Assembly: GCF_014899185.1 (NCBI RefSeq)
Contig: NZ_CP045201.1
Location: 2,829,501-2,893,500 of the forward strand
Reading direction: 5' to 3'
DNA from: Pseudooceanicola spongiae
Lineage (GTDB): Bacteria; Pseudomonadota; Alphaproteobacteria; Rhodobacterales; Rhodobacteraceae
DNA: 64,000 nt
The first letter of the stretch is position 1, and each line of letters opens with the position of its first letter. The notes beneath the pieces were generated by a model. The model did no database searches. It had not been told where the DNA came from and saw nothing but the letters and a program-made list of their open reading frames with translations. This document shows positions 43,550 through 52,210 of the stretch, one piece after another. A program made the position numbers and the translations under genes.

Positions 43550-44674
43550 ATGACGCAAAGTCTGATCCCCACGCCGGACGAAGTGATGCTGCGCGACGCG
43601 GCCCGGGGCTTTCTGGCCGACGCCAGCCCCGTCTCTGCCCTGCGCGCCAACCGCGCCGCGGGTCGCCCCTATGACCCCGGCCTCTGGCGCGACATGGCGC
43701 AGATGGGCTGGGCCGGTGTGCTGGTGCCTGAGGAGGCAGGCGGCTCCGATATGGGTCACCGCGCCGCCGGCATCCTGGCCGAGGAAATGGGCGAAGTCCT
43801 CGCCGCCTCGCCCTATCTCTCCACCGCCGTGATTGCCGCCACCGCCCTGCGCGCCGCCGCGCACGCGCGCCTGTCCGACATTGCGGGCGGCGATGTCACC
43901 TATGCTCTGGCGGTCGATGAGGGCACCAAGCACGCCCCCGAAGCCACCGCCCTGCGCGCCGAGGCCAGCGGCAACGGCTTTCGCCTGACCGGCCAGAAAC
44001 GCTTTGTTGCCGATGGCGCCAGCGCGACCCGCCTGCTGGTCCTCGCCCGCACCTCTGGCAATCCGGGTGATGCGCAGGGCCTGACCCTGTTCGACCTCGG
44101 GGCCGAGCGCGACGGCCTGACCCGCACCGCCCGCGCCACCATCGACAGCCGCGACCACGCGCATCTTGACCTGCACGATGTCGCCGCCACCGGCGCGGAT
44201 GTGGTGGGCGAGGTCGACGATGCCATGACCATCCTGCGCCCCGCCCTCAACGCAGGGCAAGCAGCTCTGGCGGGCGAGATGCTCGGCCTTTCGGCAGGCG
44301 CGTTCGGCATGACCGCCGCCTACCTGAAAGAGCGCAAGCAGTTCGGCCGCACCATCGGCAGCTTTCAGGCCCTGCAACATCGCGCCGCCCACCTGTGGAG
44401 CGAGATCGAGATCACCGCCAGCGCCATCGCCAACGCAGGCCGCGTGCTGGACGAGACCCCGAGCGAGGCCGCGCTTGCCGTCTCCGTCGCCAAGGCCCGT
44501 GCCACGGCGACCGCGAAACTGGCGGTCAGCGAAGGCGTACAGATGCATGGCGGCATCGGCATGACCGATGATTTCGACATGGGATTTTTCATGAAACGCG
44601 CCCGCGTCGGCGCGGAATGGCTGGGCGATTACGGCTATCACGCCGCCCGCGTCGCAGCCGCAAGGGGCTTTTGA
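43550..44674 (+). CDS. Acyl-CoA dehydrogenase, probable non-catalytic partner
   Basis: A 374-residue protein with the dehydrogenase fold (LKERKQFGRTIGSFQALQHR in the C-terminal helical domain; GGIGMTDDFDMGFFMKRARV at the end). Where the paired enzyme has a Glu near the C terminus, none is seen in a comparable block. The N-terminal two-thirds are divergent and rich in Ala/Arg. This fits the smaller subunit of an alpha2-beta2 acyl-CoA dehydrogenase. It sits nine bases after the larger subunit gene and one base before the SDR gene. Confidence 0.87.
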   Translation: MTQSLIPTPDEVMLRDAARGFLADASPVSALRANRAAGRPYDPGLWRDMAQMGWAGVLVPEEAGGSDMGHRAAGILAEEMGEVLAASPYLSTAVIAATALRAAAHARLSDIAGGDVTYALAVDEGTKHAPEATALRAEASGNGFRLTGQKRFVADGASATRLLVLARTSGNPGDAQGLTLFDLGAERDGLTRTARATIDSRDHAHLDLHDVAATGADVVGEVDDAMTILRPALNAGQAALAGEMLGLSAGAFGMTAAYLKERKQFGRTIGSFQALQHRAAHLWSEIEITASAIANAGRVLDETPSEAALAVSVAKARATATAKLAVSEGVQMHGGIGMTDDFDMGFFMKRARVGAEWLGDYGYHAARVAAARGF

Positions 44675-44675
44675 T

Positions 44676-45503
44676 ATGCAGATGACACCACAGACCCTCA
44701 ACGACCTCTCGGGCAAGGTCGCCCTTGTCACCGGCGGGGCCACCGGCATCGGGCGCATGGCCGCCGAGGGCCTCGTCGCCGCTGGCGCCCGCGTCCTGAT
44801 CGCCTCGCGCAAGGGCGAAGCCTGTGAGGCCGTGGCCGACGAGCTCAACGCCCTCGGCCTGCCCGGCACCGCCGAAGGATTCGGCGCCGATGTCGGCACA
44901 GAGGACGGCATCAAAGCCCTCTCCGAGGCCCTGCGTGCCCGCACCGACAAGCTGCACATCCTGATGAACAACGCAGGCCGCACCTGGGGCGCGCCGATGG
45001 GGAATTTCCCTTACGAGGCATGGGGTAAGGTCCTCGGCCTCAACGTCACGGGAATGTTCCACGTGACACAAACCCTGCTCGACCTGCTGCGTGCTGCGGC
45101 CACCGATGACGATCCGGCGCGCATCGTCAACGTAGGCTCGGTCATGGGCGAAATCCCGAAAGGCCAAGGTGCCTATTCCTACGCCGTATCGAAAAGCGCC
45201 GTGCACCACATGACCCGCGTGCTGGCCAATGAACTGGCCGCCGACCGCATCACCGTCAACGCCATCGCACCGGGGCCGTTCATGTCCAAGATGATGGCCT
45301 TTGCGATCGGTCATGAGGAAGGGCGTCGCAAGACCGCCGCCTCGGTCCCGCTGGGCCGGGTCGGGCGCGAAGAGGACATCGCCGGCACCCTGCAATTCCT
45401 CTGCGGGCGCGGCGGCAGCTATATCACCGGCGCAATCATCCCGCTCTCGGGCGGCATGCAGGTCGCCACCGCGCAGGCAGCTTTTCTGGAGGACGACGCA
45501 TGA
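44676..45503 (+). CDS. SDR family oxidoreductase
   Basis: A 275-residue classical SDR with TGGATGIGR (residues about 19-27), MNNAG, and the YAVSK catalytic pair. The C-terminal half includes PFMSKMMAFAIGHEEGRRKT. The substrate is probably a hydroxyacyl-CoA or related alcohol, inferred from the operon. Its start codon is one base after the stop of the dehydrogenase and its end overlaps maoC by ATGA, so it is translated with them. Confidence 0.9.
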   Translation: MQMTPQTLNDLSGKVALVTGGATGIGRMAAEGLVAAGARVLIASRKGEACEAVADELNALGLPGTAEGFGADVGTEDGIKALSEALRARTDKLHILMNNAGRTWGAPMGNFPYEAWGKVLGLNVTGMFHVTQTLLDLLRAAATDDDPARIVNVGSVMGEIPKGQGAYSYAVSKSAVHHMTRVLANELAADRITVNAIAPGPFMSKMMAFAIGHEEGRRKTAASVPLGRVGREEDIAGTLQFLCGRGGSYITGAIIPLSGGMQVATAQAAFLEDDA

Positions 45504-45964
45504 CCACCCTGACCCGCGAAGAATATCAGGCCAAGCTCGGTCAGCCCATCGGCACCAGCCGCTGGTACGAGATCACGCAGGACCGCATCGACCAGTTCGC
45601 CGGTTGCACCGAGGATCACCAGTATATCCACATTGATCCCGCGCGTGCGGCGGACAGCCCCTTTGGCGGCACCATTGCGCATGGCTTCCTGACCCTCTCG
45701 ATGCTCTCGGCGATGGTCTATGAAATGCCCAGCATCGAGGGCGTCGTGATGGGCGTGAACTATGGCCTGAACAAGGTGCGCTTCATCAGCCCGGTGCGTT
45801 CCGGCGCGCGCATCCGGGGGCATTTCACCCTGACCCAGATCGACGACATCCGCCCGACCGAAATCCAGACCACGATGACCGTCACGGTCGAAATCGAGGG
45901 ACAGGAAAAACCGGCCCTTGTCGCCGAATGGCTGGGACGGCGCTATTTTGGAGAGACTGCATGA
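45500..45964 (+). CDS. MaoC-type (R)-enoyl-CoA hydratase
   Basis: A 154-residue hotdog-fold hydratase. The catalytic motif is [18 protein letters not shown] (Asp and His present), followed by [17 protein letters not shown]. It would hydrate an enoyl-CoA to a 3-hydroxyacyl-CoA in the pathway encoded by the operon. Start and stop both overlap neighbouring genes by ATGA. Length is normal for the single-hotdog family. Confidence 0.92.
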   Translation: MTTLTREEYQAKLGQPIGTSRWYEITQDRIDQFAGCTEDHQYIHIDPARAADSPFGGTIAHGFLTLSMLSAMVYEMPSIEGVVMGVNYGLNKVRFISPVRSGARIRGHFTLTQIDDIRPTEIQTTMTVTVEIEGQEKPALVAEWLGRRYFGETA

Positions 45965-48120
45965 CGATCAGATTTGACGGCCGCGTGGCCATTGTCACCG
46001 GCGCAGGCGTTGGCCTTGGCCGCAGCCATGCCCTCGGCCTTGCCGCGCGTGGGGCAAAGGTCGTGGTCAACGACCTCGGTGTCGCCACCGACGGCACCGG
46101 CACCTCCTCCGCTCAGGCCGACGCGGTGGTTGAGGAGATCCGCGCCGCAGGTGGCGAGGCCATCGCCCATGGCGCCAACGTGACCGACGCCGGGCAGGTG
46201 CAGGACATGGTCGACACCGCCATCGCCACATGGGGAAAGGTCGACATCCTCGTCTGCAACGCCGGTATCCTGCGCGACAAGACCTTCGCCAAGATGGAGC
46301 TGTCGGACTTCGCCAAGGTCGTCGATGTGCACCTCATGGGCTCGGTCGTGCCGACCAAGGCGCTCTGGGATCATTTCCGCGAAAACCAATACGGGCGCAT
46401 CGTCTACACCACCTCCGCCTCCGGGCTCTACGGCAACTTCGGCCAGTCGAACTATGGCGCGGCCAAGGCCTCGCTGCTCGGGCTGATGAACGTGCTGTCT
46501 CAGGAAGGCGCCAAGTTCAACATCCGCGCCAACCTGCTGGCCCCCACCGCCGCGACCCGGATGACCGAAGGCCTGCTGCCCGAACAGGTGCTGGCGCTGC
46601 TGCGCCCGGAAACCATCACCCCCGGCCTGCTGGCCCTGCTGCATGAGGACGCGCCGAGCCGCATGATCCTCGGTGCAGGTGGCGGCTGCTTTGCCGAGAC
46701 CCGCGTCTATGAAACCGAAGGCGTCGCCTTCGCGGACGCTAACCTCGACCCCGACACGATCTTCGCCGCGATGGAGCAGATCCGCGCGACAGACGGCCAG
46801 CAGATCATGCCCGGCGCCTTCGCCCAGACCCGCAAATACGCCCAGATGGCCGCCAAAAAGCGCGGCATCGACCTGCCTGAATCCCGATTTTCCCGAACAT
46901 TACCAAGGAATACCCCCATGCGTGACGCAGTCATCGTCTCCACCGCCCGCACCCCCATCGGCAAGGCCTTTCGCGGCGCTTTCAACAACACTCAGGCGCA
47001 GGAACTGATCGGCCATGCCGTGAAACACGCCGTCAGCCGCGCCGGTCTCGACGGCTCTGAAATTCAGGACTGCCTGATCGGCGCCGCCCTGCAACAGGGC
47101 TCGACCGGCGGCAATATCGGGCGGCAGGCGGTGATCCGCGCCGGGCTTCCCAACACCATCGCGGGCATGTCGATGGACCGCCAGTGCGCCTCGGGCATGA
47201 TGGCCATCGCCACGGCGGCGAAACAGGTGATCCACGACGGCATGCAGATCGCCATTGGCGGCGGCGTCGAATCGATCTCGCTCGTGCAGAACCAGAACAT
47301 GCGCACCGACCGCGCCCGCGATCCTTGGATCAACGAACACATGCCCTCGCTCTACATGTCGATGCTCGAAACGGCCGAGATCGTGGCCGAGCGGTACAAC
47401 GTCAGCCGTGACGATCAGGACGCCTACGCCCTGCGCAGCCAGCAACGCACCGCCGCCGCACAAGAGGCCGGCAAGTTCGATGACGAGATCGTGCCCCTGA
47501 CCACCACCATGGGCGTGATGGACAAGGAAACCAAAGAGATCTCCTTCAAGGAAGTCACGCTGAGCAAGGACGAAGGCAACCGCCCCTCCACCACGCTGGA
47601 AAGCCTGCAAAGCCTCGCGCCCGTGTTCAAGGACGGCCAGCAGGTCGCCCAGGGCAAGTTCATCACCGCAGGCAACGCCAGCCAGCTCTCTGATGGGGCC
47701 TCGGCCTGTGTCATCATGGAGGGCAAAGAGGCCGAAAAACGCGGCCTCGCGCCGCTGGGCCGCTACATCGGCGTCATGGCTGCGGGTCTGAACCCGGACG
47801 AAATGGGCATCGGCCCGATCTATGCGGTTCCGAAACTGCTGGAGGCACACGGCCTGAAGGTCGACGACATCGGCCTCTGGGAACTGAACGAGGCCTTCGC
47901 CTGCCAGGTCCTGCAATCGGCCCGCGTCCTCGGCATCCCGGACGAGATCCTCAACGTCAACGGCGGCGCCATCTCGGTCGGCCACCCCTATGGCATGTCC
48001 GGCGCCCGCATGGTCGGCCACGCCCTGATCGAGGGCAAGCGGCGCGGCGCGAAATACGTCGTCTGCACCATGTGCGTCGGCGGCGGCATGGGCGCGGCTG
48101 GCCTGTTCGAGGTGCTCTGA
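45961..48120 (+). CDS. In-frame fusion of SDR (hydroxyacyl-CoA dehydrogenase type) and thiolase
   Basis: One open frame of 719 codons carries two enzymes. Residues 1 to about 305 are an SDR of the multifunctional-enzyme type ([20 protein letters not shown]). From residue 320 there is a complete thiolase: Cys at [10 protein letters not shown] (Cys90 of the module), [11 protein letters not shown], and [10 protein letters not shown]. The linker, [15 protein letters not shown], reads like translated intergenic DNA. AAGGAA lies seven bases before the ATG at 46918, so the thiolase may also start on its own as a 400-residue protein. Shifting one base earlier in the linker (CCTGAATC) would give a TGA stop. 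A real fusion and a single-base deletion or sequencing error are both possible. Confidence 0.85.
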   Translation: MTIRFDGRVAIVTGAGVGLGRSHALGLAARGAKVVVNDLGVATDGTGTSSAQADAVVEEIRAAGGEAIAHGANVTDAGQVQDMVDTAIATWGKVDILVCNAGILRDKTFAKMELSDFAKVVDVHLMGSVVPTKALWDHFRENQYGRIVYTTSASGLYGNFGQSNYGAAKASLLGLMNVLSQEGAKFNIRANLLAPTAATRMTEGLLPEQVLALLRPETITPGLLALLHEDAPSRMILGAGGGCFAETRVYETEGVAFADANLDPDTIFAAMEQIRATDGQQIMPGAFAQTRKYAQMAAKKRGIDLPESRFSRTLPRNTPMRDAVIVSTARTPIGKAFRGAFNNTQAQELIGHAVKHAVSRAGLDGSEIQDCLIGAALQQGSTGGNIGRQAVIRAGLPNTIAGMSMDRQCASGMMAIATAAKQVIHDGMQIAIGGGVESISLVQNQNMRTDRARDPWINEHMPSLYMSMLETAEIVAERYNVSRDDQDAYALRSQQRTAAAQEAGKFDDEIVPLTTTMGVMDKETKEISFKEVTLSKDEGNRPSTTLESLQSLAPVFKDGQQVAQGKFITAGNASQLSDGASACVIMEGKEAEKRGLAPLGRYIGVMAAGLNPDEMGIGPIYAVPKLLEAHGLKVDDIGLWELNEAFACQVLQSARVLGIPDEILNVNGGAISVGHPYGMSGARMVGHALIEGKRRGAKYVVCTMCVGGGMGAAGLFEVL

Positions 48121-48122
48121 GG

Positions 48123-48785
48123 TTGGGCATTCTCTACCTTATCCGTCACGGCCAGGCCTCTTTTGGCGCTGCGGACTATGACGTGCTCTCCGACATCGGG
48201 CACGAACAGTCCCAAGCCCTCGGGGCCTGGTTCGCGGCGCAAGGCGTGCGGCCCGATCGCACCGTCCACGGCGGGCTGCGCCGGCAGCGCGAAACGCTGG
48301 AGGGCATCCTGCGCGGCATGGGGCAAAGCGCCGAGCCCGAAATCCACCCCGGCCTGTCGGAGTTCGACTTCAAGGCCCTGCTCGACGCCCGTTTTGCGGG
48401 CGGCGACGCGCCAGAAGGCCTGCACGACGACCGCAAGAGCCACTTTCGCACCCTGCGCGACACCGTCGACCTCTGGCAGCGGGGCGAGATCGCCGACGCC
48501 CCCGAACCCTGGCCGGATTTCGTGGCAAGGGTCGAGGCCGCCCGCGCCCACCTGATGCGCGACGACGCGACGGTCTTCGCCGTCTCCTCGGGCGGGGCGA
48601 TTGGCCAGATGACCGCCGCCGTCCTCGGCGCGCCGCCCCAGACCCAGACGGCGCTGCAACTGCAAACCAAGAACTGCGCTGTCACCCGCTTTGTCTTCTC
48701 GCCGCGCCGCTGCGCCCTGCACGGCTTCAACGACACCCCCTTCATCACGGCGGCCAACGCAGACCGCCTGCTGACCTACAGCTAG
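48123..48785 (+). CDS. Histidine phosphatase family protein
   Basis: A 220-residue protein of the phosphoglycerate-mutase-like group. The catalytic motif LIRHGQASFGAAD is at residues about 6-18, with the second Arg in RRQRETLEG and a later His in FSPRRCALHGF. The start is TTG, three bases after the fusion stop, with GAGGTGCTCTGAGG upstream. Its presence between a thiolase and an ACAD10/11-type kinase is suggestive of a phosphoacyl-CoA step or a repair role, but generic phosphatase activity is equally likely. Confidence 0.85.
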   Translation: MGILYLIRHGQASFGAADYDVLSDIGHEQSQALGAWFAAQGVRPDRTVHGGLRRQRETLEGILRGMGQSAEPEIHPGLSEFDFKALLDARFAGGDAPEGLHDDRKSHFRTLRDTVDLWQRGEIADAPEPWPDFVARVEAARAHLMRDDATVFAVSSGGAIGQMTAAVLGAPPQTQTALQLQTKNCAVTRFVFSPRRCALHGFNDTPFITAANADRLLTYS

Positions 48786-48793
48786 AGGCCGCC

Positions 48794-49825
48794 ATGACCC
48801 AAGATGCCAACCAGCTGGACCTGCCCGCCGTCGAACGCTGGCTGAGCGAGCATTTGCCCGGCTTCCAGGGTCCGGTCCGGGCCGAAAAGTTCGATGTCGG
48901 CCAGTCCAACCCGACCTACCGGCTGACCACACCGACGCACCGCTACGTGCTGCGCCGCAAACCGCCGGGCGTGCTGCTGAAGTCCGCCCACGCGGTCGAG
49001 CGTGAATTTCGCGTGCAAAAGGCGCTCGCCGGCACCGACGTGCCGGTCGCGAAGATGCATGTGCTCTGCGAGGATGACAGCGTCATCGGCTCGCCCTTCT
49101 ACATCATGGACGAGGTGCCGGGCCGCCACTTCAACCTGCCCGACCTGCCCGAACTGGCAATCGAGGACCGTCGCCCCATCCACCTCGAAATGGCCCGCGT
49201 CCTCGCCGCCATCCATGGCGCCGACCTCGACGCGACGGGCCTTTCGGACTACGGCCCCACCGGCAACTACTACCGTCGCCAGATCGACCGCTGGATCAAG
49301 CAATACCGCGCGTCCGAGACCGACCGCATCGACGCGATGGAGGAGCTGATCCCCTGGCTCGACACCAACATCCCCGCCGATGACGGCCGCCGTACGCTGG
49401 CGCATGGCGACTACCGCATCGACAACATGCTGTTCGAAAAAGAGCGCCCCCGCATCGCCGCCGTGCTGGATTGGGAGCTCTCGACCATCGGCCACCCCTT
49501 CGCCGATGTCGCCGCCGTCATCATGCAATGGAACATGCCTGCAGGCCCCGACGGGCGCGGCCTCGCCGGTCTGGACCGCGACGCGCAAGGCCTGATGAGC
49601 GACGCCGAGTTCATCGAGACCTACTGCCGCCACGCCGATATTCCCGGCATCGAAGGCTTCGGCTTCTATCAGGCCTTCACCCTGTTCCGCATGGCGGGCA
49701 TCATCCAGGGCGTTTACAAACGCGCGCTCGACGGCAACGCCTCGAACCCGGAACGTGCCCTGAAAATGGGCGAGCTCGTCCCCCGCTTCGCCAAAGCCGG
49801 CCTCGATGCCGCACGCACCGTCTGA
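48794..49825 (+). CDS. Aminoglycoside-phosphotransferase-like kinase, ACAD10/11 (LvaA) type
   Basis: A 343-residue APH-fold kinase very close to the N-terminal half of ACAD11: DVGQSNPTYRL, RYVLRRKPPGVLLKSAHAVE, KQYRASETDRIDAM and the catalytic loop AHGDYRIDNMLF followed by VLDWELSTIGHPFADV. In the ACAD10/11 and LvaA systems this enzyme phosphorylates the 4-hydroxyl of a 4-hydroxyacyl-CoA, after which an ACAD removes phosphate. The ACAD of that subfamily is at 26.7 kb. The assignment to family is firm; substrate is inference. Confidence 0.88.
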   Translation: MTQDANQLDLPAVERWLSEHLPGFQGPVRAEKFDVGQSNPTYRLTTPTHRYVLRRKPPGVLLKSAHAVEREFRVQKALAGTDVPVAKMHVLCEDDSVIGSPFYIMDEVPGRHFNLPDLPELAIEDRRPIHLEMARVLAAIHGADLDATGLSDYGPTGNYYRRQIDRWIKQYRASETDRIDAMEELIPWLDTNIPADDGRRTLAHGDYRIDNMLFEKERPRIAAVLDWELSTIGHPFADVAAVIMQWNMPAGPDGRGLAGLDRDAQGLMSDAEFIETYCRHADIPGIEGFGFYQAFTLFRMAGIIQGVYKRALDGNASNPERALKMGELVPRFAKAGLDAARTV

Positions 49826-49835
49826 AAGAGGCCCC

Positions 49836-50267
49836 ATGACGAACTCAAAGATCGACCCCGCCCAAAAGATCGACCCAGACCTGATCGAAAGCCCCTACCC
49901 GCTGCAAAAGCACATCGGCTTCTACATCACCGACTGGCGCGAGGGCTACGCCCGCTTCGAACTGCCGATGGAGCACTTCCTGATGAACCGCTACGGCATC
50001 CTGCATGGCGGCGTGCACTCCCTGATGTGCGACACCGCCATGGGCTACGCCGGCGCCTATACGGGCGATCCGCAGAACCGCAACCTCGCCATGACCCTGA
50101 ACCTCAGCGTCAACTTCATCGGCCAGATGAAGGGCAAGACCCTGATCGCGGAAGGCCGGCGCACCGGGGGCGGCGCCAAGACCTTCTTCGCCGAAGCGAC
50201 GATCACCGATGACCTCGCCACCCTCTCCGCCCGCGCCACCGGCGTCTTCCGCCTGCGCGCCAGCTGA
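49836..50267 (+). CDS. PaaI-type hotdog thioesterase
   Basis: A 143-residue single-hotdog thioesterase. The core is NRYGILHGGVHSLMCDTAMG, where the Gly-Ile-Leu-His-Gly-Gly segment carries the usual catalytic region, and later TLNLSVNFIGQMKGK. It would hydrolyse stalled acyl-CoAs. An in-frame ATG ten codons earlier overlaps the kinase gene's end; the start used here has GAAAGAGGCCCC upstream. It is the last gene of the operon, followed by repeat R4. Confidence 0.88.
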   Translation: MTNSKIDPAQKIDPDLIESPYPLQKHIGFYITDWREGYARFELPMEHFLMNRYGILHGGVHSLMCDTAMGYAGAYTGDPQNRNLAMTLNLSVNFIGQMKGKTLIAEGRRTGGGAKTFFAEATITDDLATLSARATGVFRLRAS

Positions 50268-50282
50268 TCAAGGACCGCTCTC

Positions 50283-50419
50283 TCATCTTGCCGGAAATAC
50301 TTCGGGGGAATTGAGGCCGCCAGGCCTCAAGGGGGCAGAGCCCCTTGCTGTCGGGGGCATGGGGGCGCTGCCCCCGTCAGGCTATGCCTGCCTCCCCCGA
50401 AGTATTTATCGCAAGATGA
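50283..50419. repeat. Mosaic palindromic element, full copy R4 with near-perfect ends
   Basis: A 137-bp unit. The left end starts TCATCTTGC, then CGG, then AAATACTTCGGGGGA. The inverted right end (50392-50419) reads TCATCTTGC, GAT, AAATACTTCGGGGGA on the minus strand, so the 27-base ends differ at only three positions. Inside lie TTGAGGCC-GCCA-GGCCTCAA and GGGGGCAGAGCCCC, then a second hairpin with GGGGGCGCTGCCCCC. It separates the convergent thioesterase and FAD oxidoreductase genes. Confidence 0.85.
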
Positions 50420-50436
50420 CAGGGAGGCGGGACGCC

Positions 50437-51471
50437 TCATAACAAGGTTTCGGCGCGAAATCCGTCGGGGATGGTATCGTGATCCTCAAGCACCAGCTCG
50501 GCCATGACCTCGGCGATTTTCGGAGCCATGCCGAAGCCGATCTTGAAGCCGCCGTTGGCGATGAAATGGCCTGCGCGCCCCGGCCATATGCCCAGCATTG
50601 GCGCGCGGCTTTTGGTGCGGGGGCGCAGGCCTGCCCAGCGGGCGATGATTTTTGCGTCGCCCAAGGCTGGCATCGCCGCGCGCGCCGCGGCGATCACCTC
50701 GTCGAGCTGCGCGTCCGTCTCGAGGCCTTCGAAGTCACGTTCGCTGGTGGAGCCGATGGCCGTGGTCCCGTCGGCATGCGGGACAATATGCACGCCGCCC
50801 GCAAAGACCTGAGGCGAGGCGCGGAAATCAAAGGCCAGCAGCGCAGCCTGGCCTTTGACGGGGACGCCGACCATATGGCCTGCGATGCGGCTCATCTCCT
50901 CCAGCCCGGCAGCACCTGTCGCCCAGATCACGGCGCCTTCGTCGGGGGCGTCGCCGGTGATCTCTCCCCCCTTCGCGCGGATCGCGGCGGCGAGCGAGGC
51001 GCAAGCCTGTTGTGGGTGCATACGGCCTGTCAGCGTGTCGCGGATCAGCAGGCCCGTGGGGGAGATCGGCTCCCACGCGGCGCCGGTCGCCTCGATGACG
51101 CGCCATTCAGCCCGCCCCTGCCAAAGCTCGGCCGCCGTCGTCTCGCGCCCACGGGCCAGTTCAACCGCGCGGTCGTCGAGGAGGGGTTGCAGCCGGCCGG
51201 TGCGGCCATAGCCGGAGGACATCCCAGAGGTGGCATCGACGTCGGCCCAGAAGGCCTCGGCCATCAGCAGGCTCTCCAGCTGGAAGGCCTTCTTGTCGTT
51301 CCAGTTCTCCGGCACATGCGGCGCAAGCGCGCCGACGATCCCGCCTGAGGCTCCTGCCCCAACGCCGAACGGGTCGACCACGCGCACGCGCGCGCCCCTT
51401 TGCAGGCACGCCCAGGCGCAGCTGAGGCCGAAGATCCCCGCGCCCCGCACTGTCACGTCCATTCTTGCCAT
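50437..51471 (-). CDS. FAD-dependent oxidoreductase, DadA/MnmC C-terminal type
   Basis: A 344-residue flavin enzyme of the D-amino-acid-oxidase fold. The FAD motif is VRGAGIFGLSCAWACLQRG (near the start), followed by GASGGIVGALAPHVPE, which resembles the FAD-loop of MnmC's C-terminal oxidase; GLRPRTKSRAPMLG and GGFKIGFGMAP close the cofactor site. It is divergent from mnmD, so it may supply the second half of the tRNA wobble-uridine modification (removal of the carboxymethyl group). Glycine-oxidase-type activity is the alternative. The upstream ATG with GGAGGGCGCGGA is preferred over another nine bases later. Confidence 0.75.
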   Translation of the reverse strand: MARMDVTVRGAGIFGLSCAWACLQRGARVRVVDPFGVGAGASGGIVGALAPHVPENWNDKKAFQLESLLMAEAFWADVDATSGMSSGYGRTGRLQPLLDDRAVELARGRETTAAELWQGRAEWRVIEATGAAWEPISPTGLLIRDTLTGRMHPQQACASLAAAIRAKGGEITGDAPDEGAVIWATGAAGLEEMSRIAGHMVGVPVKGQAALLAFDFRASPQVFAGGVHIVPHADGTTAIGSTSERDFEGLETDAQLDEVIAAARAAMPALGDAKIIARWAGLRPRTKSRAPMLGIWPGRAGHFIANGGFKIGFGMAPKIAEVMAELVLEDHDTIPDGFRAETLL

Positions 51472-51544
51472 TCCGCGCCCTCCGCTGCATGGTCGCCGCG
51501 TCCGCGCGACCACCTTCCAGACCCCGTACCTAAAGGATCCCCCC

Positions 51545-52210
51545 ATGCAGGGCCAGCCACCTGACCTTGAGTGGAAAGACGGCGATGTCCCCGTCGCCAC
51601 CCGCTTTGACGACCCCTATTTCAGCCTCGGCAACGGGCTGTCGGAAACCGCGCATGTCTTTCTGGCGGGCAATGGCCTGCCCGAGAGGTTCCGCGATGGC
51701 TTTCACATTGCGGAACTCGGCTTTGGCACCGGGCTGAACCTGCTGGCCGCGCTGAAGCTCTGGCGCGACACAAACCAGACCGGCACACTGCATTTCACCA
51801 CTTTCGAGGCCTATCCCATGGCCCCCGCCGACATGGCCCGCGCTCAGGCTGCCTTCCCCGAGATCGCCACGCTGGCCGAGGAGATGGCGCCGCACCTTGG
51901 CAAGACCGCCTTTTCGCTGCCGGGGCTGGCGTTCCAGATGCAACAGGGCGATGCGCGCCAGACCCTTGCCGCCTGGGACGCACAGGCCAACGCCTGGTTC
52001 CTCGACGGCTTTTCCCCCGCCAAGAACCCCGAGATGTGGGAGGAGGCGTTGATGCAGGCCGTCTTTGACCATACCGCGCCGCAGGGCACCGCCGCGACCT
52101 ATACCGCCGCAGGGCACGTGCGCGCCAAGCTGGCGAGTGCGGGGTTCACCGTGACCCGCGCCCCGGGCTTCGGGCGCAAGCGGCACATGACGCAGGCGCA
52201 AAGGCCATGA
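51545..52210 (+). CDS. mnmD: tRNA 5-methylaminomethyl-2-thiouridine methyltransferase MnmD
   Basis: A 221-residue SAM-dependent methyltransferase that makes mnm5s2U at tRNA position 34. The SAM motif is ELGFGTGLNLLAAL (about residues 58-71), and the family signature is WFLDGFSPAKNPEMW (about 151-165). It corresponds to the N-terminal half of the E. coli bifunctional MnmC. The ATG has AAAGGATCC upstream; the longer open frame lies over the divergent oxidoreductase. It overlaps the DMT transporter gene by ATGA. Confidence 0.92.
   Translation: MQGQPPDLEWKDGDVPVATRFDDPYFSLGNGLSETAHVFLAGNGLPERFRDGFHIAELGFGTGLNLLAALKLWRDTNQTGTLHFTTFEAYPMAPADMARAQAAFPEIATLAEEMAPHLGKTAFSLPGLAFQMQQGDARQTLAAWDAQANAWFLDGFSPAKNPEMWEEALMQAVFDHTAPQGTAATYTAAGHVRAKLASAGFTVTRAPGFGRKRHMTQAQRP

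Noticed and set aside
42326-44983. An 885-codon open frame on the minus strand opposite the two acyl-CoA dehydrogenase genes
   Set aside because: It is a GC-rich antisense shadow with low-complexity Gly/Ala/His/Arg composition and no family motif; the plus-strand genes have full motifs, ribosome sites and operon spacing.
45928-45960. A start codon 33 bases before the SDR-thiolase ATG
   Set aside because: It lies inside maoC; the ATG at 45961 overlaps the maoC stop by ATGA as in the rest of the operon.
19497-50419. The palindromic elements as insertion sequences
   Set aside because: No transposase frame lies within or near them, they are only about 60-165 bp, and I cannot see target-site duplications.
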